Source: Prosapia bicincta
Lineage: Eukaryota > Arthropoda > Insecta > Hemiptera > Cercopidae
DNA: 64,000 nucleotides
Direction: 5' to 3'
NCBI GenBank assembly: GCA_036971475.1
Contig: JBAIZL010000006.1
Coordinates: forward strand, 57,618,398 to 57,682,397
The position numbers and the translations under genes were made by a program. Shown piece after piece: positions 35,356 through 50,300 of the stretch; within the stretch, counting starts at the first letter, position 1; each line of letters starts with the position of its first letter. The notes beneath the pieces were generated by a model. That model was not told where the DNA came from and did not search any database. It was given only the letters and a program-made list of their open reading frames with translations.

Positions 35356-38300
35356 CAAAATAATAAGAAAGGCCTTTCATAATTTAATTATAGCTTTTTC
35401 TTGATTTAAATTTTATTGACAATATTTTTTTGTTTTTTATTATCCATTTTTTTAGGAATTTACAATTTAATCAATTGCAAAAATAAATGTCAAGCTGACA
35501 CACACAGATAAAACAAGTGTTTGTAACAAACATAGCAGAACTTTAAAATGTTGACTAAAGACTACAAATAGCGTATTCAGGATTCTTTACTTTTACTGCT
35601 ATTACTTTTTGAAAAAATAGAAACAAGATTTTTATGAATTTTATACCCTTTGACTTCATTGCAATTATCAGAATGGGATTTGAATAAATTAAAGAAAGGA
35701 ATTTCTAATTTGAATACAAATTTGGTATGAAACTGATACAGACTTTTTCACATCCAATTTTATTTTACATGTATTACTTAAAACCATCCATTACTACTTA
35801 AACCCATGTAAATTCTAGATAAACAGAAGGTAAATTAAAATGTCAGATCATAATTATCAAATAAAATTAGAAAAAACTAACATAACCTCCAAATGTAAGT
35901 AGCAAACTATACTTTAAACTATTTAAACTCAAATATTATTAATAAAATAAAGCACTATGTTATTCTACATTACTGCATTGTTGTTATGCATTACTATACA
36001 GTAATTTACTATACATTCTAAATTACTAAATTACTGTATAATACAGGTATTACAAAATAGCTACATGGTATCCTATTAGAATAACAATGGTTTTAAAAAA
36101 CAATAAAGTTAAGGTCACTCAAGTAAGCTGGTCAAGTTGTCTCAATATATGTATCTTGCTACAAACTCAAGAACAAAGGTTACTACTTTTAAATTAAATT
36201 ATAAATTCATCTAAAACTATTTGTTTTAAATGAAATAAGGCAACCATTTAGCTTACATTATAATAATTAAATACAAAACAATAATTATTAAATAAATATT
36301 TTAGCTTTATTTACTATATTCAATGCTACAATTAGTTTACGTAGGACTCAATTTTTTTTTTTTTATAACAAAATCTATCTAGGATACTTTGTACCTATAT
36401 TTTAATACAGCTATATAGCTATGTAGTATAAAATAGCGTGGCTGTTATACTAAATAGCATAAAGAATTACTTGATAAAAGGTTGTCTTTTAACAAAGTGG
36501 TTATTTTTATATTACAGTAATTAATGTAAGTTACAACCACTATTTTGTAAACATTTTAAAGTAGTATTTATGAAGTACAGTAGAACTCCAAATATCAGAA
36601 TCAATTGAGATTCAGAAAAACAAAAATTCAAATTATTAGATTTTTTTGAAAAAAGGGTCAAAAAATTTAATTACTGTATTTATGTTGCAAATAGGAGAAA
36701 AAAACTATATTTTTATATGTTTATATTTTTTTAAGATTCTGACCCAAGATTTTAGCTTTTCACAACAAAGTAGACCTAAAGTTGGGTTTCCCAAAGAACG
36801 TTGTTGTAAAAACACTTGAAACGGCATTTTCTAATTCTTTGTTTTTTTACTCCCTTCATTGATTTTCTTGAAGAATTTATGTCTCCATTTTCAAGCACTG
36901 ACACTTTAAAAGTGTAGGTTTACTCCTTTTATGTCTGAAATCGTTGATTATTCAACACCATACATCTCAACTGTTTTCCCATATTCGTTCATCTGATTGA
37001 TTTATAACTAGTTTAACCCCTAACGATAAGACAACTCATTTTTTCTAGAAGCCATTGATGAAAAACACAAACAAAATAACGGACGGATGAGAAAGAGAAC
37101 CAGGGCCGGCCACTTGGAGATGGACGAAAGCCAACTACTCAGAACTGCACTAACATGCAAATAATGTTTGTGCTGTGCCCATACTAGCTAGCTTCATGGA
37201 GAAAAGGCCACATTGTAGGTAGAATCATTATTTTGAAAATCCCAGTACGTTTCTGTTTTAGTTTTTTTTCTGAAAATCTTAAAGCAATTCTTATAATATG
37301 GGATTTGGATAGTCGGAGTTCGGATGGTTGGAGTTCTACTGTATTAACATAAGGGGTTTCAAATTGATATTAAAATATTGTTATTATCAAAATATTGTAT
37401 AACACTATTTCAAAAAGTGATACAAATTTAAAATCACATTTTTTAAAAATAAGATTTAGTCTGGATTATCAAATATTTTTACTGTCTCCATCTTTCTAGA
37501 AAAATGTTTCAAAACTTTATAATTTAACTTTTGGTAAAAAACATTCTTGTGTATAATTTCAAAAATGTATTATATTATTGTAATATATTATAAACTGCAC
37601 TCCATTATCCAAAACAATTATCAGCAGACACTTAATTCCACCCTCTCACTCCACTCTTGCAAAAACATATGTAAACAAAATAAAATTAGATATTTTACAA
37701 AATGAAATTAGATATTTTACACCTTTCTAAAGCTTAGACACACGATATTTTTACATTAGTGAAAAACATCAGTTCAATATGCAATTTATAACTGATTAGG
37801 GGTAAGCAAAAACACTCCAATAAAATTATTCTCAAAGACATGAATAGTTAATATCAAATACCTTTAACTGAATTTAAAAAATGGCCTATATTTACATTAG
37901 GTAAGGATCGTTTAATCATTATTCCACCAAATTACATATATATATCTAACTTTTAGACAAGTCCCTACCTAAGAAAATGATCCACTACAGTCGTCTTATC
38001 CTTAACCACTCCCATCTTACAAGTTCCTACAGGATGATAAGCAGTTCCAGATATATGTCTAGCATAGCACTCCCAATATTCAGAAGTTCCAAATATATTC
38101 TTTTCACAACCAGGTAGTGGCCGAGTGTACAAAGTAGATCCAATTCTTTGCATGGCTGTTGTGTTGGCCAGCCGAACGAGGGTCTCTAATCCTTAAAAAA
38201 TTTATTATATAAATTATTACAAATTTTTAAAAATCCAAAAATATTTTATTAAAATTTATTACTTTTTTATACCTAATATTCACCTATCTATTTTTCTATC

Positions 38301-41300
38301 AACACTGTAAGTTATTTGATTCATTCTTTATCGCTGTCACATGCATACTCAGTGAGTTTTCAATTTTATTTTTATAATTATTTATGTCTTTTACTAAGTA
38401 AATGAATTTTTGTCTTCGGCCAATTATGTTAACCTTTTCCCTGCATATATTTTTTTTCTGCAGTACACTATATTTTGCATTTTTCATGAAAAAAAAATTT
38501 GCAATAAAGTTTTGAATTGTTGGTTTTTTAATCTCATATTATGTTTTACAATTATTACAAACATTTTTTTTACAAAATTTTAGCATATTCATGACATTTT
38601 TACATTTTTATCTACTATTGTTATTACACTACTACTGATTTCATGTGCACTTACAAGTTTTCTTCCTAGTGTGGTAAATTTCAAAGCATGGTATAACACA
38701 TAGAGAGGGATTGTCATAACATGTCTTGCAATAGAAAGAGGTTTGCTTCCTCTTGCAAACACGCTTTCCCTTTTCACTGCAGGCAGGAGGCAGGATTGAA
38801 CAAACAGCACAGTTGGACTTATGTGCTTTCTCTTCAAATTGGGCAATGAAATGTATTTTTCCAGACAATCTGTCATTGAGAGGATTGCTCAATTTTCTCC
38901 CTAGGCGAACATTGGACCTCAAAGTCCAACCAACCAATAAACCGTCAATCACTTTTTCACGGTATTTTTTGTGACTGATAGGTTGGACATCATTCTGCAT
39001 GTTATAGGTAATGCAGCCATTTACCAAAGCCACTTCAACTAATAAATGTCAAAGTGTCTGGTACCATTTCATACATTTATGGGAATATGGATATGTAGAG
39101 CAAAATTTATCAAAAAGGTCGACACCGCCCATGTTTTTGTTGTACAACACTTGTACATTTGGCTTACTTATGACACGTCGACCTCCCCTGGTTCGTAAGC
39201 TTATCCCTCTTAGCCCAGTATCTCCAACAGTGGAAAGCATATTTACTCTTCCTGTATCATGCCATGCACATGCAATCATTGAATTGTCATGTGTAGCCCA
39301 CATAGACGGTGAATCCCACTTCTTTTTTTCAACATTTTCATTTGAGGAGGGAGATTCTTCCTATTGATGCGCACAGTCCCGCAGGCCCCAAGTCCTTCAC
39401 TTTTTAAATCAGTGAATAGTTTAACACTGCTGTAGAAATTGTCTGTATAAACTGTCCTACCAGAATTTTCTAATCCTCTGACTAAATTCTTTACTACTCT
39501 AGATCCAAGACCTTCATTACTGTTCTCATTTACCTTTCCAGTGTATACATTAAACTGTAATAAATAACCATTTGTTGAATCACATAAGGACCAGACTTTT
39601 ATGCCCCACTTAATTGATGGCTTGTTTGGCATATATTGTTAAAATAAATTTTCCCTTTGAACTTCACCATGGTTTCATCCATGGAAATGGCCTCTCCTGG
39701 GACATAAAGATACATGTACGTATCTTTTGTTATTTCAAGCAATGGCCTGATTTTGTACAATGGATCATACCCAGGTTCTTGTCTGGATTTTTGCTCAGCA
39801 TTGTCATTGAAACGCAGGAATGATTTTATTAACTGGTATTCATCTCTGGAAAAAACTGAAGAAAACCCTGGAGTTTTTGTAAGCCAGAAGGGATTTTGAA
39901 AATATGATTCTTCGGTTGGCTTATCAACAAGTCCCATGCCAATCTAAGCTGCAACAAATGCTTTCACTTGCAGTTCTTCAATGTCACTCCACCTGTGAAA
40001 TCTTGATCTTCTGGGTAGATCATATGTTACATCTAGACATTGTGCAGCATAAATGTTAATTTGTTTAGCCACATGACTAAACACAATCTCTGGAAAAAAC
40101 TTCATAAAAGTATCAATTTCAGATTGGCAACTGAATTTGACTCCACTATTCTTTTGAAATACAGGAATAGGTCTATTGTCAAGTACGATTTGGTCAGAAT
40201 GAACATTAACTTCCTTCCAAACAATGTCATCTACACTAGTACTAGTAGTACTTGGGACTGCACAACTTGTATCTATTGAAAGGACAGATTGGGATGTTTG
40301 AATATCAGGTAAACTGTCATCAAATTCATTTGAAAATTCAAATTCTGATAATTCTGATCCTGAAGCTTCAATCTCTCTATTTAAATAAGATAATATATCG
40401 TTATTGCTCAAATAACTAGCCATTTTTAACGATAGGTTAGTTTGAATTGTACTTACAAATCAAACTATAAAATCCTTTCAGCTGCACAATTGACACAAAA
40501 CTAACACTACATAAATCTAAAATATGTATAAACAAACTTGAAAATGAACTGTTCTTCTAAAATTAATGAATAAACAGAAAATATCACGAAACTCGATGCA
40601 CAAAGAGCTAGAAACAGCGTACAAGACTGTAAACAATCGCTCGTGACATTCGTTACTTCAACTATGTTCCGCAAGAGAACAGCACTATGCAGGGGATAGA
40701 TAAATGCAGATTCTGTTACTAGGGACTAAACAGCAAAAGGAAAAGTTTTTTCTATGGCGTGGACTAAAGTCGACTTACGCGATCAACGGTAAAACTGTCG
40801 AATCGACTGGAGTCGTCTTACGCAGCAAAAAGGTTAAGGATAGCTGTCTCCTCCTTGAACTTTAGATAGCTAAAGGAGCAAGCAGAGTGATCACCAGCAT
40901 ATTTAAAGCACTTTGGGGTATTATTAGAAACTTTTTCAGTGTGGCCTTCTGTTCCACACTGGCTGCATTGTGCATGAAGTTTTCACATGTCTGAATCGTT
41001 GACATTTAAAATGATCACGAGGATTTGGAACATAGGGCCTGACAGACAGCTGTTGGTAGCCTGCATAGATAAATGCATGGAGAGATGATTACCTGAATAT
41101 AAGTATAATAGAAGGTATTGCAATCTTCTGTCCCTTTTTAATTTTCATTACTCGAGTAATGTCGGTTATGCCCTCAGATGACAACTTTGTATTTATTTTA
41201 TTTTTAGGTACATGTAAAAGGTAACTACATGTGATCACTAACTTTGAAGAGTTGAAATTTCTGTGGGGAACTACAGAAACGTTATTCTAGTAAAAAAAAG

Positions 41301-44300
41301 AGGTCATCGTTAGCAAAGATTGATATTGCTTTTAAATACTAGTCTCTACCAGCAGGGTCTTATTTTTTTTGGAAGCCACAGGGCCTCCTACACTTCCAGT
41401 TATCACCTTGTTAATAAAACCTCTACCATCTAGTTTACAATTAACAATTTAAAACTTTGGTGCCAAATGAGGAGCATATTTAACTACGTCCTTCTTAGTA
41501 TCATTGATTTCACTATATGCATTTGGCATAGTCGGACAGTGCCTCTTTTCTGCAAACCTATTAGACATTTTTGTTACCTATAAGTTATTTTAAGCTTATC
41601 ATTGTCAGGAATTATGGGCAAGACTATGAGAATGTGTACTCCCATGGATCACTTTCAATCATTTCCAACTCTGGGGTCCATAGTTTTCTCCTTAGCTTCA
41701 GTAGATAGGCATCAGTTGAGAACTCATAATATTGTGCACAGGTTCTCACAGACTCTGACATCTGTGAACAGGCTCGGTCACCTATGCATTGCGGATACTC
41801 TCTGACCAAGGGCCGAAGTGCCTAGCAGTCTAACGAGCACACTTACGTCTTCAGCAGAGCAGGGTCATAGCAGCATCTTGTACCAGTATTTGTCTCTGGT
41901 CTGTGCATCAATGGACCAGCACTCCCAACACGCAAAAGTTCTCACCCGTCAAAAACCCTAAGAGAAGATGGTAGTAAAAATATGTATAAAATTATGTTTA
42001 TGGAAGTGAGCGTGTTGTAATTTTTGCAGTTTATAATAAGCTTTTTCTACTATTAATTACTAAATTGTAAAACTAGGAGTTCTTACTTACCTTTAACTAT
42101 TACCTGGATGTCATCAGGATGTGAGAAGTATTTTGGATCTATAATAGGGTGGTGCAAGAAGTTATTGCTGCGAAGACGGATAAACCCTCTACTTTTAGGA
42201 TGCAAGATAGTGGGCAACAGACTGACAACCGATGAACCCACCAATTGAACAAAATACTCTTGCCACAACTACAACAGGAAATAAAAACCAATTAAACCGT
42301 TTTACTCTCAATTATTTTTGGTCATTGTGTGATTGATAACATAGAGGCTAATAAATGTATTTTTTATAAATTGTTCTAGGTTTTAATATACATAATTGTT
42401 GTTATAGTTTTCAATAAAAAAATATTGAGCAATGCAAGGAAAAGAATACAAAATGTATATATTTTTACTTCCATGATCAACTTGAACTCATAGTATACAA
42501 TTTAACATATACAGTAGAGTCACAAAAATCCGAATCCTGATATTTTGAGCTTCCGCATAATTTATTGCTTCAAACCTATATCTATTTGAGCTTATTTTAT
42601 GTATTTGAAAGGAAATGAATCGGGCGTCCATGAAATGTTTATAGCCATAAAGAAAATTAATCGGGCGTTCAACAAATATTTATATCAATGTGTCATGCAA
42701 TGGAAATATGTCAGGCTTCCAAGAAATGTTTATAACAATACAGTACTTTTCTTCCTTCTCTTTCTTTTGTTGTTATGCTTTTGCTCATGCTCTCTGTTAT
42801 GTTGTGTTTGAATGTCCGTATCAGTTATACAGTAAACTCCCGATTATCCGTGGAATAGGGTGGCCCGGCAACGCCGGATAACGAATTCCCCGGATAATCC
42901 GCTATTAACAAAGAATACGCAAAACGATCGATAATCGATTATTATACCATAAGTTACACAAATAATGACCCCAGTTAATGCAATTCACAAATAATCTTCA
43001 GAGGACAAAATAAATACAGAAAATAATTTAAAATGTCGATGTATTTGACGGATTATAACATGTACATTTATATGTCTAACTATTTACAATACGTACATAA
43101 GTATATGTCAAAAGTAAGTATGTATGTACATATGTAATTTCCTTTACCCATAATACTCTCACTTTTTAACAAAAAAATCTGTCACTTTCGTCTTTTTTTT
43201 GTGAGCATTGATTTAGCTTTAATGCGTGATCAAAGTTCCTTGAGAACCATTTTGTCACACAGTGAAGAGTCGTCTTGCTCTAATTATTGTGTCTGTCGTT
43301 TTCATCTCAAAAATTTTATTTCTACCATATACAGGTTTATTTGGGACATTAAAACAGTGTATTAGACATTCAAATGTTGTTTTATTTATCGGTTTACAAA
43401 AAAAAAAAAATTACATAAAATATCAACTAATACAAATGATAAAAGACTGCAAGACAAAAAATAAAATTCAATAAAAAAGACAGAGAAATAAATATAACGG
43501 ATAAAAATTCAAACTACCTACTAGTGTACTTATTTTAGTATAATAACCACTCAACGTTCAACTTGGAATGCTTTTTCTACTTGTGTCACAAAGCCATAAA
43601 GATCGACAATGTATATGATAGACATGGATAATGCGTATGTCACGTCCTAGACTATTTATAGCCGAGATTAGCTGACATTTGTTTACAATCTTATGATACA
43701 CATTAGGTTTTCGGGCGTCCAAGCATTTTGTCATTGTCTCTTATATACAGTAGTCTGTTCCCAACTCGAGTTGGTTCATTCAGTCTAACAGGACAGTTAT
43801 CGTTTATCCTTGCGTTATTTGAGATAGCTTAGTTTATTTTTATGATCGTTGTTTTTACCGGATATTGTGCCGCGTTGAGTGGTTAAAAAAAACATTAATG
43901 AATCTGATTGGAATAAAAATTGGATATTTGTAAAACAATGGCAGACCGGTTAATCCACCCACGGATAATCGGGAGTTTACTGTATTTAGATGACAGAAGA
44001 TCAGTGGCCCATAAATATCTTTCTTCATTTACGCTGTAGGTTTTGACAGTCAACAAATATCCCTGCACAAATGTCTAGTCTTGTGCTTGACATATCAGAA
44101 AATAAACTCTCTGAAGCAATCAAACAATGACGACACTCATGGATTGGAAAACTTCATTGAAACTGTCGGGTGTTTTGAGATCGTTTCCATTTTCCATAAG
44201 AAAACTTATTTTTACAAATGTTACAAAATGCTATTTGACTTCCCTTATCATTTTCGTCCTCAGTAAACAATGTCCAATTTACGCTCCGATTTTGTCTTCT

Positions 44301-47300
44301 GCTGTTTTTTTATTCACTCTAGTCATTTCTCTTTCAGGCAAACACTGTATTTATTGTAATATACACTAAAAATAATCTACTTAAATGAAACAAATTATTT
44401 ATAAATAATAAGGAACTACTTCATACAAAACTGTTTCAGAACTATCTTTAACAATCACAATCACAACATCAAGGGTCACCGACATAAGCCACCGTCACAG
44501 TGTGTGAGTAAGAGAAACTAAACATCATAATCATAGTAAACAAACAGGTTCTAATTTTCAGCTCATTTTGTTCTTTCCGTTTGTCAAATCAGATACTGGC
44601 ACACATCCCACTCCGACTTCAGGCCTCATCCCATAAACAAAGGATAATGTACGATCAACGACCTTCGCCTATCTGGTTGTGACAATTGTAAACAGTTTGG
44701 GTACCGCTTCACGTGTAGATGTGATTTGCCACTCTGTTACAGTTTAGTTGGGCAAAAACCTATTATTTAATCTCGCTATGAAACAGGTCGGTGTAGGTCT
44801 AATTTGCTACTCCGTCATAGTTTAGTTACCCAAGAACCTGCTGCTTCATCTCGCAACAAAACAAGTTGAACTGTGATTTACGAATTACTGTGGTTTGCAA
44901 ATTACTTCCCATCACTGCTAAAAATACTGATAATATTTTTAAAATAGGTTTTCAAAATACCAATAACTACGAATATAATTCAGAAAATTCTAATAATGAT
45001 ATGAATTTATACTAGCTACCTATGTACCTTCAGTGAACAAAACAGCTATATGAAACTGTTTACTTTACGTAGCTCTACCTTACCTTGAGCGAAATCCCCA
45101 TAGCTTTCAAAAGAACCACTCCGGCATCGCTTGACAGACCTCCTGGCAATGCCATGTATTGGATATCAGGAGGAATGTTGTCTGGATCATCCACAGGAGA
45201 AGAATAGACTGTACCGACTACTTCTGCACCAGGAAAGGTGAGAGGTCCTGTAACAATAAATATCAATACCAAATAAATCACAAGAAATGCAACCATACAA
45301 TTGGAACACATTAAATTTATATTTGCATTTAATGCAATTAACCAAACACCCAATACCACAATTCAAGATATAATCAATAGCTAAAGTTATATAATCAACA
45401 GCCAATTAATAGATATCTAAATTAAACGCTAATGTACATTTTGTACACTATCAACAGAGGGTATAACTAAAAGAAGTTACAAAACTAAATTTCCTGTTGG
45501 TTTTGTAACTAAACAAAGAAATTGGTTTTGTTGCTTCTTTGTAGTTTTGCTCCCTGATGATGATATGGTAATCAAAAGTATGTAAGGTATTAATGTTGTA
45601 ACACTCTTAAAAATCAGGTGTTCCATATAAATTCATTTATATATTTAATTTTTATTTAATAATTGTATCGTCCGAATATAAAAGAAAATTTTTGTTCTCT
45701 TTGTACGATTGTAATTCTAGGGTAAGTTTCGTAGCGCCCCTAGTGGGTAAAAATGTAAAATATCGTACGAGTTGGTAGCTTAAGTGAAAAAACTGAAATC
45801 ACCCGATGTGACGTAAGCATGGTCTGATATCGCCTGATCTGACGGACCAATCAAAAAATTCAAAATAATAACCGAGGGTGGGAATTTCCGTTGGCGTGCC
45901 CCTTCAGAAGGCCCACTCATCCAGAGGTTCCTGAACAGAACAGACGTAATGGCATTTTCGGACATAATTTAGAAATTTGTAAGCTTCCAGTATTCAAAAT
46001 TTAAAATGTCAAGGCCGGTACCAAATTTTATTAACGTAACTAAAGAAGAAGTCAGAAGCGATTATTCATATGTTTCAAATAAATAAAAGTTAATATCATT
46101 TTTGTTTAAGTGCGCTGATTTGCAAGAGCGATGTGTTAAGTGTTTAGTGATTCCAAAAGCCATGGGCAATGTTTAATATGTGTTAAAGTGTTTTTAAAAT
46201 AAGTAATGTGCACAAGCAGGTATGTTTTAGATAATAATAAAGAAAATGTATTTTAATGTTAACTAAGTTGAAGAATTTTTAATTGATAAACGGTTAACAC
46301 ATGAACGGTAGAAATTGTCCTTCGAATATTCATTTCTAAAAATTTAATTTAAAAACTTAAGTTACTATCTTGTCGATATAAATATAATAATAAAGGTTAA
46401 TAAGTAATTAAAATGTATGGAATAATTAGCAGTAATTAAAAGTAAATTACAAGACACATTGCTGTCTTTTGTTCTTTTGTAATTTGTCGCTGATTAATAA
46501 ATTGTATAACTATGTAATTTAAAACTTTATATTTTCATTTCCCAAGTAACCTAGTCCGTTACAATGTATATCTTTGTTAATTGGTTATTGATTATATAAC
46601 TTTGTTAATTTAGAAATTGATCTTGTATCTTGTATTATAGTGTTAAATGTTTGGTTAGTTGTATTATTCTAATATTGCCACTGTGCTCATTGCATTTTAT
46701 TTCTTCTTCGAATTAATTTCACAGTAATTTTTTATCACAAAGCAAATGACACTAACCAAAATGGTATTCATATGAAACTGTACATAATAATAAATATAAA
46801 AACAACAATTACTATTATCTTAGAGCATTGTTTTGACATCAAAACTATCATTTTCAACAATAAAATCAAATTCTTAAAATAAATGAGATAGAGACTCAGA
46901 TAATAGTCTCTCAAATAATAGAAACATTTATCCCAAAATATTATCTTCCATTATATTACTATTATCCCTAATTCCAGTATCTTAGAAACAGGGCCACAGT
47001 GAGGATGGTTTTGGTAATTAACTCCCTTCACCCATTGCAGTTTACGGACTAGGTCAAGACAATTTATTAATAGCAGGTATAAAGACAACCCCATGCTAGT
47101 CATGAATGTCGTCATTGTTTGATTGATTTAATTGCTTCAAGGGAGTTGATTTTATGACATATTAAGCACAAGACTAGATGTCTGTACTTTCTAAGGGATA
47201 TTAATTATCAACTCAAAACTTACTGCATAAATAAAGAAAGATTACTACTTTTGGTATTAACTTGGAAAAAAACATTACTTACTAATATTTTTTAGCAGAC

Positions 47301-50300
47301 ACATTTCATACTAGGTCAACGCATTGTACAATGCTTGAGTCTTGTCAGTGACTCACAGCATTGAACAATGTGCTGACCTAGTGTGAAACACGTCTGCTGA
47401 AAAATATCAGTAAGTAGTGGTTTTTTTGCCAAGTTGAAACCAAAAGTGTAATTATAGAAAAACCTCAAGATGTACAACACAAAAACTGCAAGTTTTAAAG
47501 AAAGATGTTTATGCGCCATTGACCTTCTGTCAGACAGCTAAACATAATAGAACGCTTCAGATGTTTTTATGCCAACTGAAGTGAGAAGCTCAGTATAGGT
47601 TTTACTTGGTATCTCATAAATATTTACTAATGTAACTTTGTAATATCAAACCGAAGTAATTTTTAATTTGTTTTTACTATTTATGATTACACGTAGTAAT
47701 CAATTAACAAATAATAAACTAAGGTACAAAATAACGAATAAGAAAATTGCATCCAATAAAAAAATATATATTTAGTGTTTTTTAAGTGAGAATATTATTG
47801 AAGCGAAATACAACTTAATTGACGCGATGAATTAATTCGTACCCACTAGTGTCCACAGCATGCATGTAATTATATCAGCAATGGGTTAAGAATTTAATCT
47901 TTTATCACCTAAAAATATTAATAAAAATTAGCAATTCTGTAACAAATTTCATAATACAGTACTTCTCAACTCTCATAAAAACATTCAATTCACAGTGAAC
48001 TGATATACATGCATTTACAAATATATCATGCATACTTTTGAATGCATTCAGCATAACTTATGAGATAACTGTATAAAACAACTGTGGCATAATGTTTAAC
48101 ATAAATAATTGAAACCTCTATACCACAAATGACTGTTTTCTTTTATTTAAAACCTTATGTATCATTTGTGGTATAGAGGTTTCATTTATTTATGTTATAA
48201 CTTATGAGACTTTAATGAACATAGTTTTGTTTGGCAAAACTATATATTTTTTAAATAAATTTATGAAAGTGCTTAAATGGACTAACTATTCGTTATTCGC
48301 AGGAAAAACGCTATAACAGATGACGGAAGTTTTTAATAAACTTACAAAGACGTCTTGTAGACTCATTTCTGTATAGGATTGTATTTATTTAATCACTTTA
48401 ACATTAGTTTCTGACTATCCGAACTTTCAATTTTGTAAATTTCTAAAAACTTACTGAAACAGAACATTTTCGATCGCTATGTAGCAATCTTCATCAAAGT
48501 CTTCTGCTTGAGGTTGTTGGGTTAAGCGGTAACGGTTTTAATGGCAGGTTTTCAATAGTATCAAAGAGTGTGTGTGATTTGTATTGGGTTTGTATGTTTT
48601 ATATGTTTTACATATATGTTACCAGTTCAATCCTATATCACGTTCTGTCTCAGTAAGTTTTTACAAATTTACAAAATTCAAAGTTCGGATAGTCATAAAC
48701 TAATGTTAAAGTGATAAATTAAGTTTCACCGAACGTAATGGACTACAAAATTCATTCTATTTATGAAATTAAAAGTTTAAGCGTTACTTTTCAAACCTTG
48801 CTAATTCTTGCAAAACTTTAACCTGATTTCCTAAATAAATACAGTCTATACAAGTACCTAAATTTACTAATCACTTAAACAATAGTTTATGACTATCCAA
48901 ACTTTGAATTTAGTAAATTTGTTCATTTGTGTGAAATTCAAAGTTCGAAGTTTCACCGAACATAATGGACTATAAAATTGAAGAACTAAATTTACTGTTC
49001 ACCGGAAACCCTTTAAATTAAGAACTAATTTAATTCATTCATTTTCTCAATTTATGTTTAACTTTAAGCCTTAGGATGGCATTTAATATTCAAAATTTTG
49101 CCTTGGGGGTTTATTTGGACACTCTCAAACAAACACCCAACCCAGAACGAGTTTCTAACTGCATATTGCTTAGAAGATATCTTAAAACAATATCAATCTG
49201 TAAAAAAAGTGTAACATAAATTTTTATGAAAAAATTTAATTGAAATAATTGCGTGTCATGTTATGGCAGGAAAGCAGCTTTGTACAAAACTACGATAACC
49301 TATATTTACATACCTTGGCCATTAACTAAATAATCATATGCATTATAAAGATTAAGCATAGTCTTGTAACTAATGGGGCTGGTTTGGTTCACTATAATCA
49401 AGTCGATACCAGTAATCAGATGGTCTTGTAAGTTTTCCCCCACTGGTAAGTCCACATTTACTGTGATCTGAAGCCGAAAAAACACTTCTTATTACAAAGT
49501 ATAAATAGTTATAACAATAACCTGGTTTTGAAGTGAAAACTTCTATAGACGTCTACAAAAACGTATTCGATGGACATAAACATATAATTTTGCAACAGTA
49601 AAATGTCTGTCAGGTTATGCTATAAGTTACCTCAATGTGAATTAAATTATAACATATGATTTCATACAACAGCTGATTTAGTGTTATAGGTTATGTTGTA
49701 GAACAGCAGTTTTAGAAATAGCTTATGTTAATGATTTATTGAACATTATTAAGGAAAAAGGTTATTGTTAAATAGTTTTAATTAGTTCATAAATATATTA
49801 ATTTATTTAAATTTTTATAAATCTCAATACAAATAATTCAATATAACTATAATATTGAATTATGTATTTGTAATCCAATTTTTGAAATGAAAACATTCTT
49901 AAAATGTACTTTTAAAGAATTGATTTCTAATTAACTTGTTTTAAAAAATTGTTTTTTCTTACCTACATTATTTAATTATTAATAACAATAAATATTAATC
50001 TGTATTAAATCCATTTCTCAAGATATAAATATTGAATAAAAAATGTATAAATTCACATTTTTGGCAATTTTAAGTGAATATTTTGCAAATTATTAGCCCT
50101 AATTTGTTATTTATAACAAATAGCGCCAATAAATAAAAACCCATTATCCACAATGTAAAAAACTTTGATTTTACTACAAATTACTTTATGTACATTTCCA
50201 TTACATGGTAATCATCTTCAGAAGTACTCTGAAGATGACTACCATGTAATCAAAATGTATATAAAGTATTTTTTAGTAAAACAAAGGGTCTTTATAATGT

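Noticed and set aside
39011..39367. 118-codon plus frame (and 38753-38974, 39614-39899, 40040-40279)
   Set aside because: Antisense shadows of the piggyBac transposase.
45187..45405. Minus frame extending upstream of the 45-kb GMC exon
   Set aside because: The part above 45247 is intron; the acceptor TTGTTACAG and family alignment (GQGPLTFPG) set the exon start.
48395..48510. Functional hammerhead ribozyme
   Set aside because: The best-paired copy has T where the core C is required and one extra base before stem II, and stems I and III are not evident; kept only as a hypothesis about origin.
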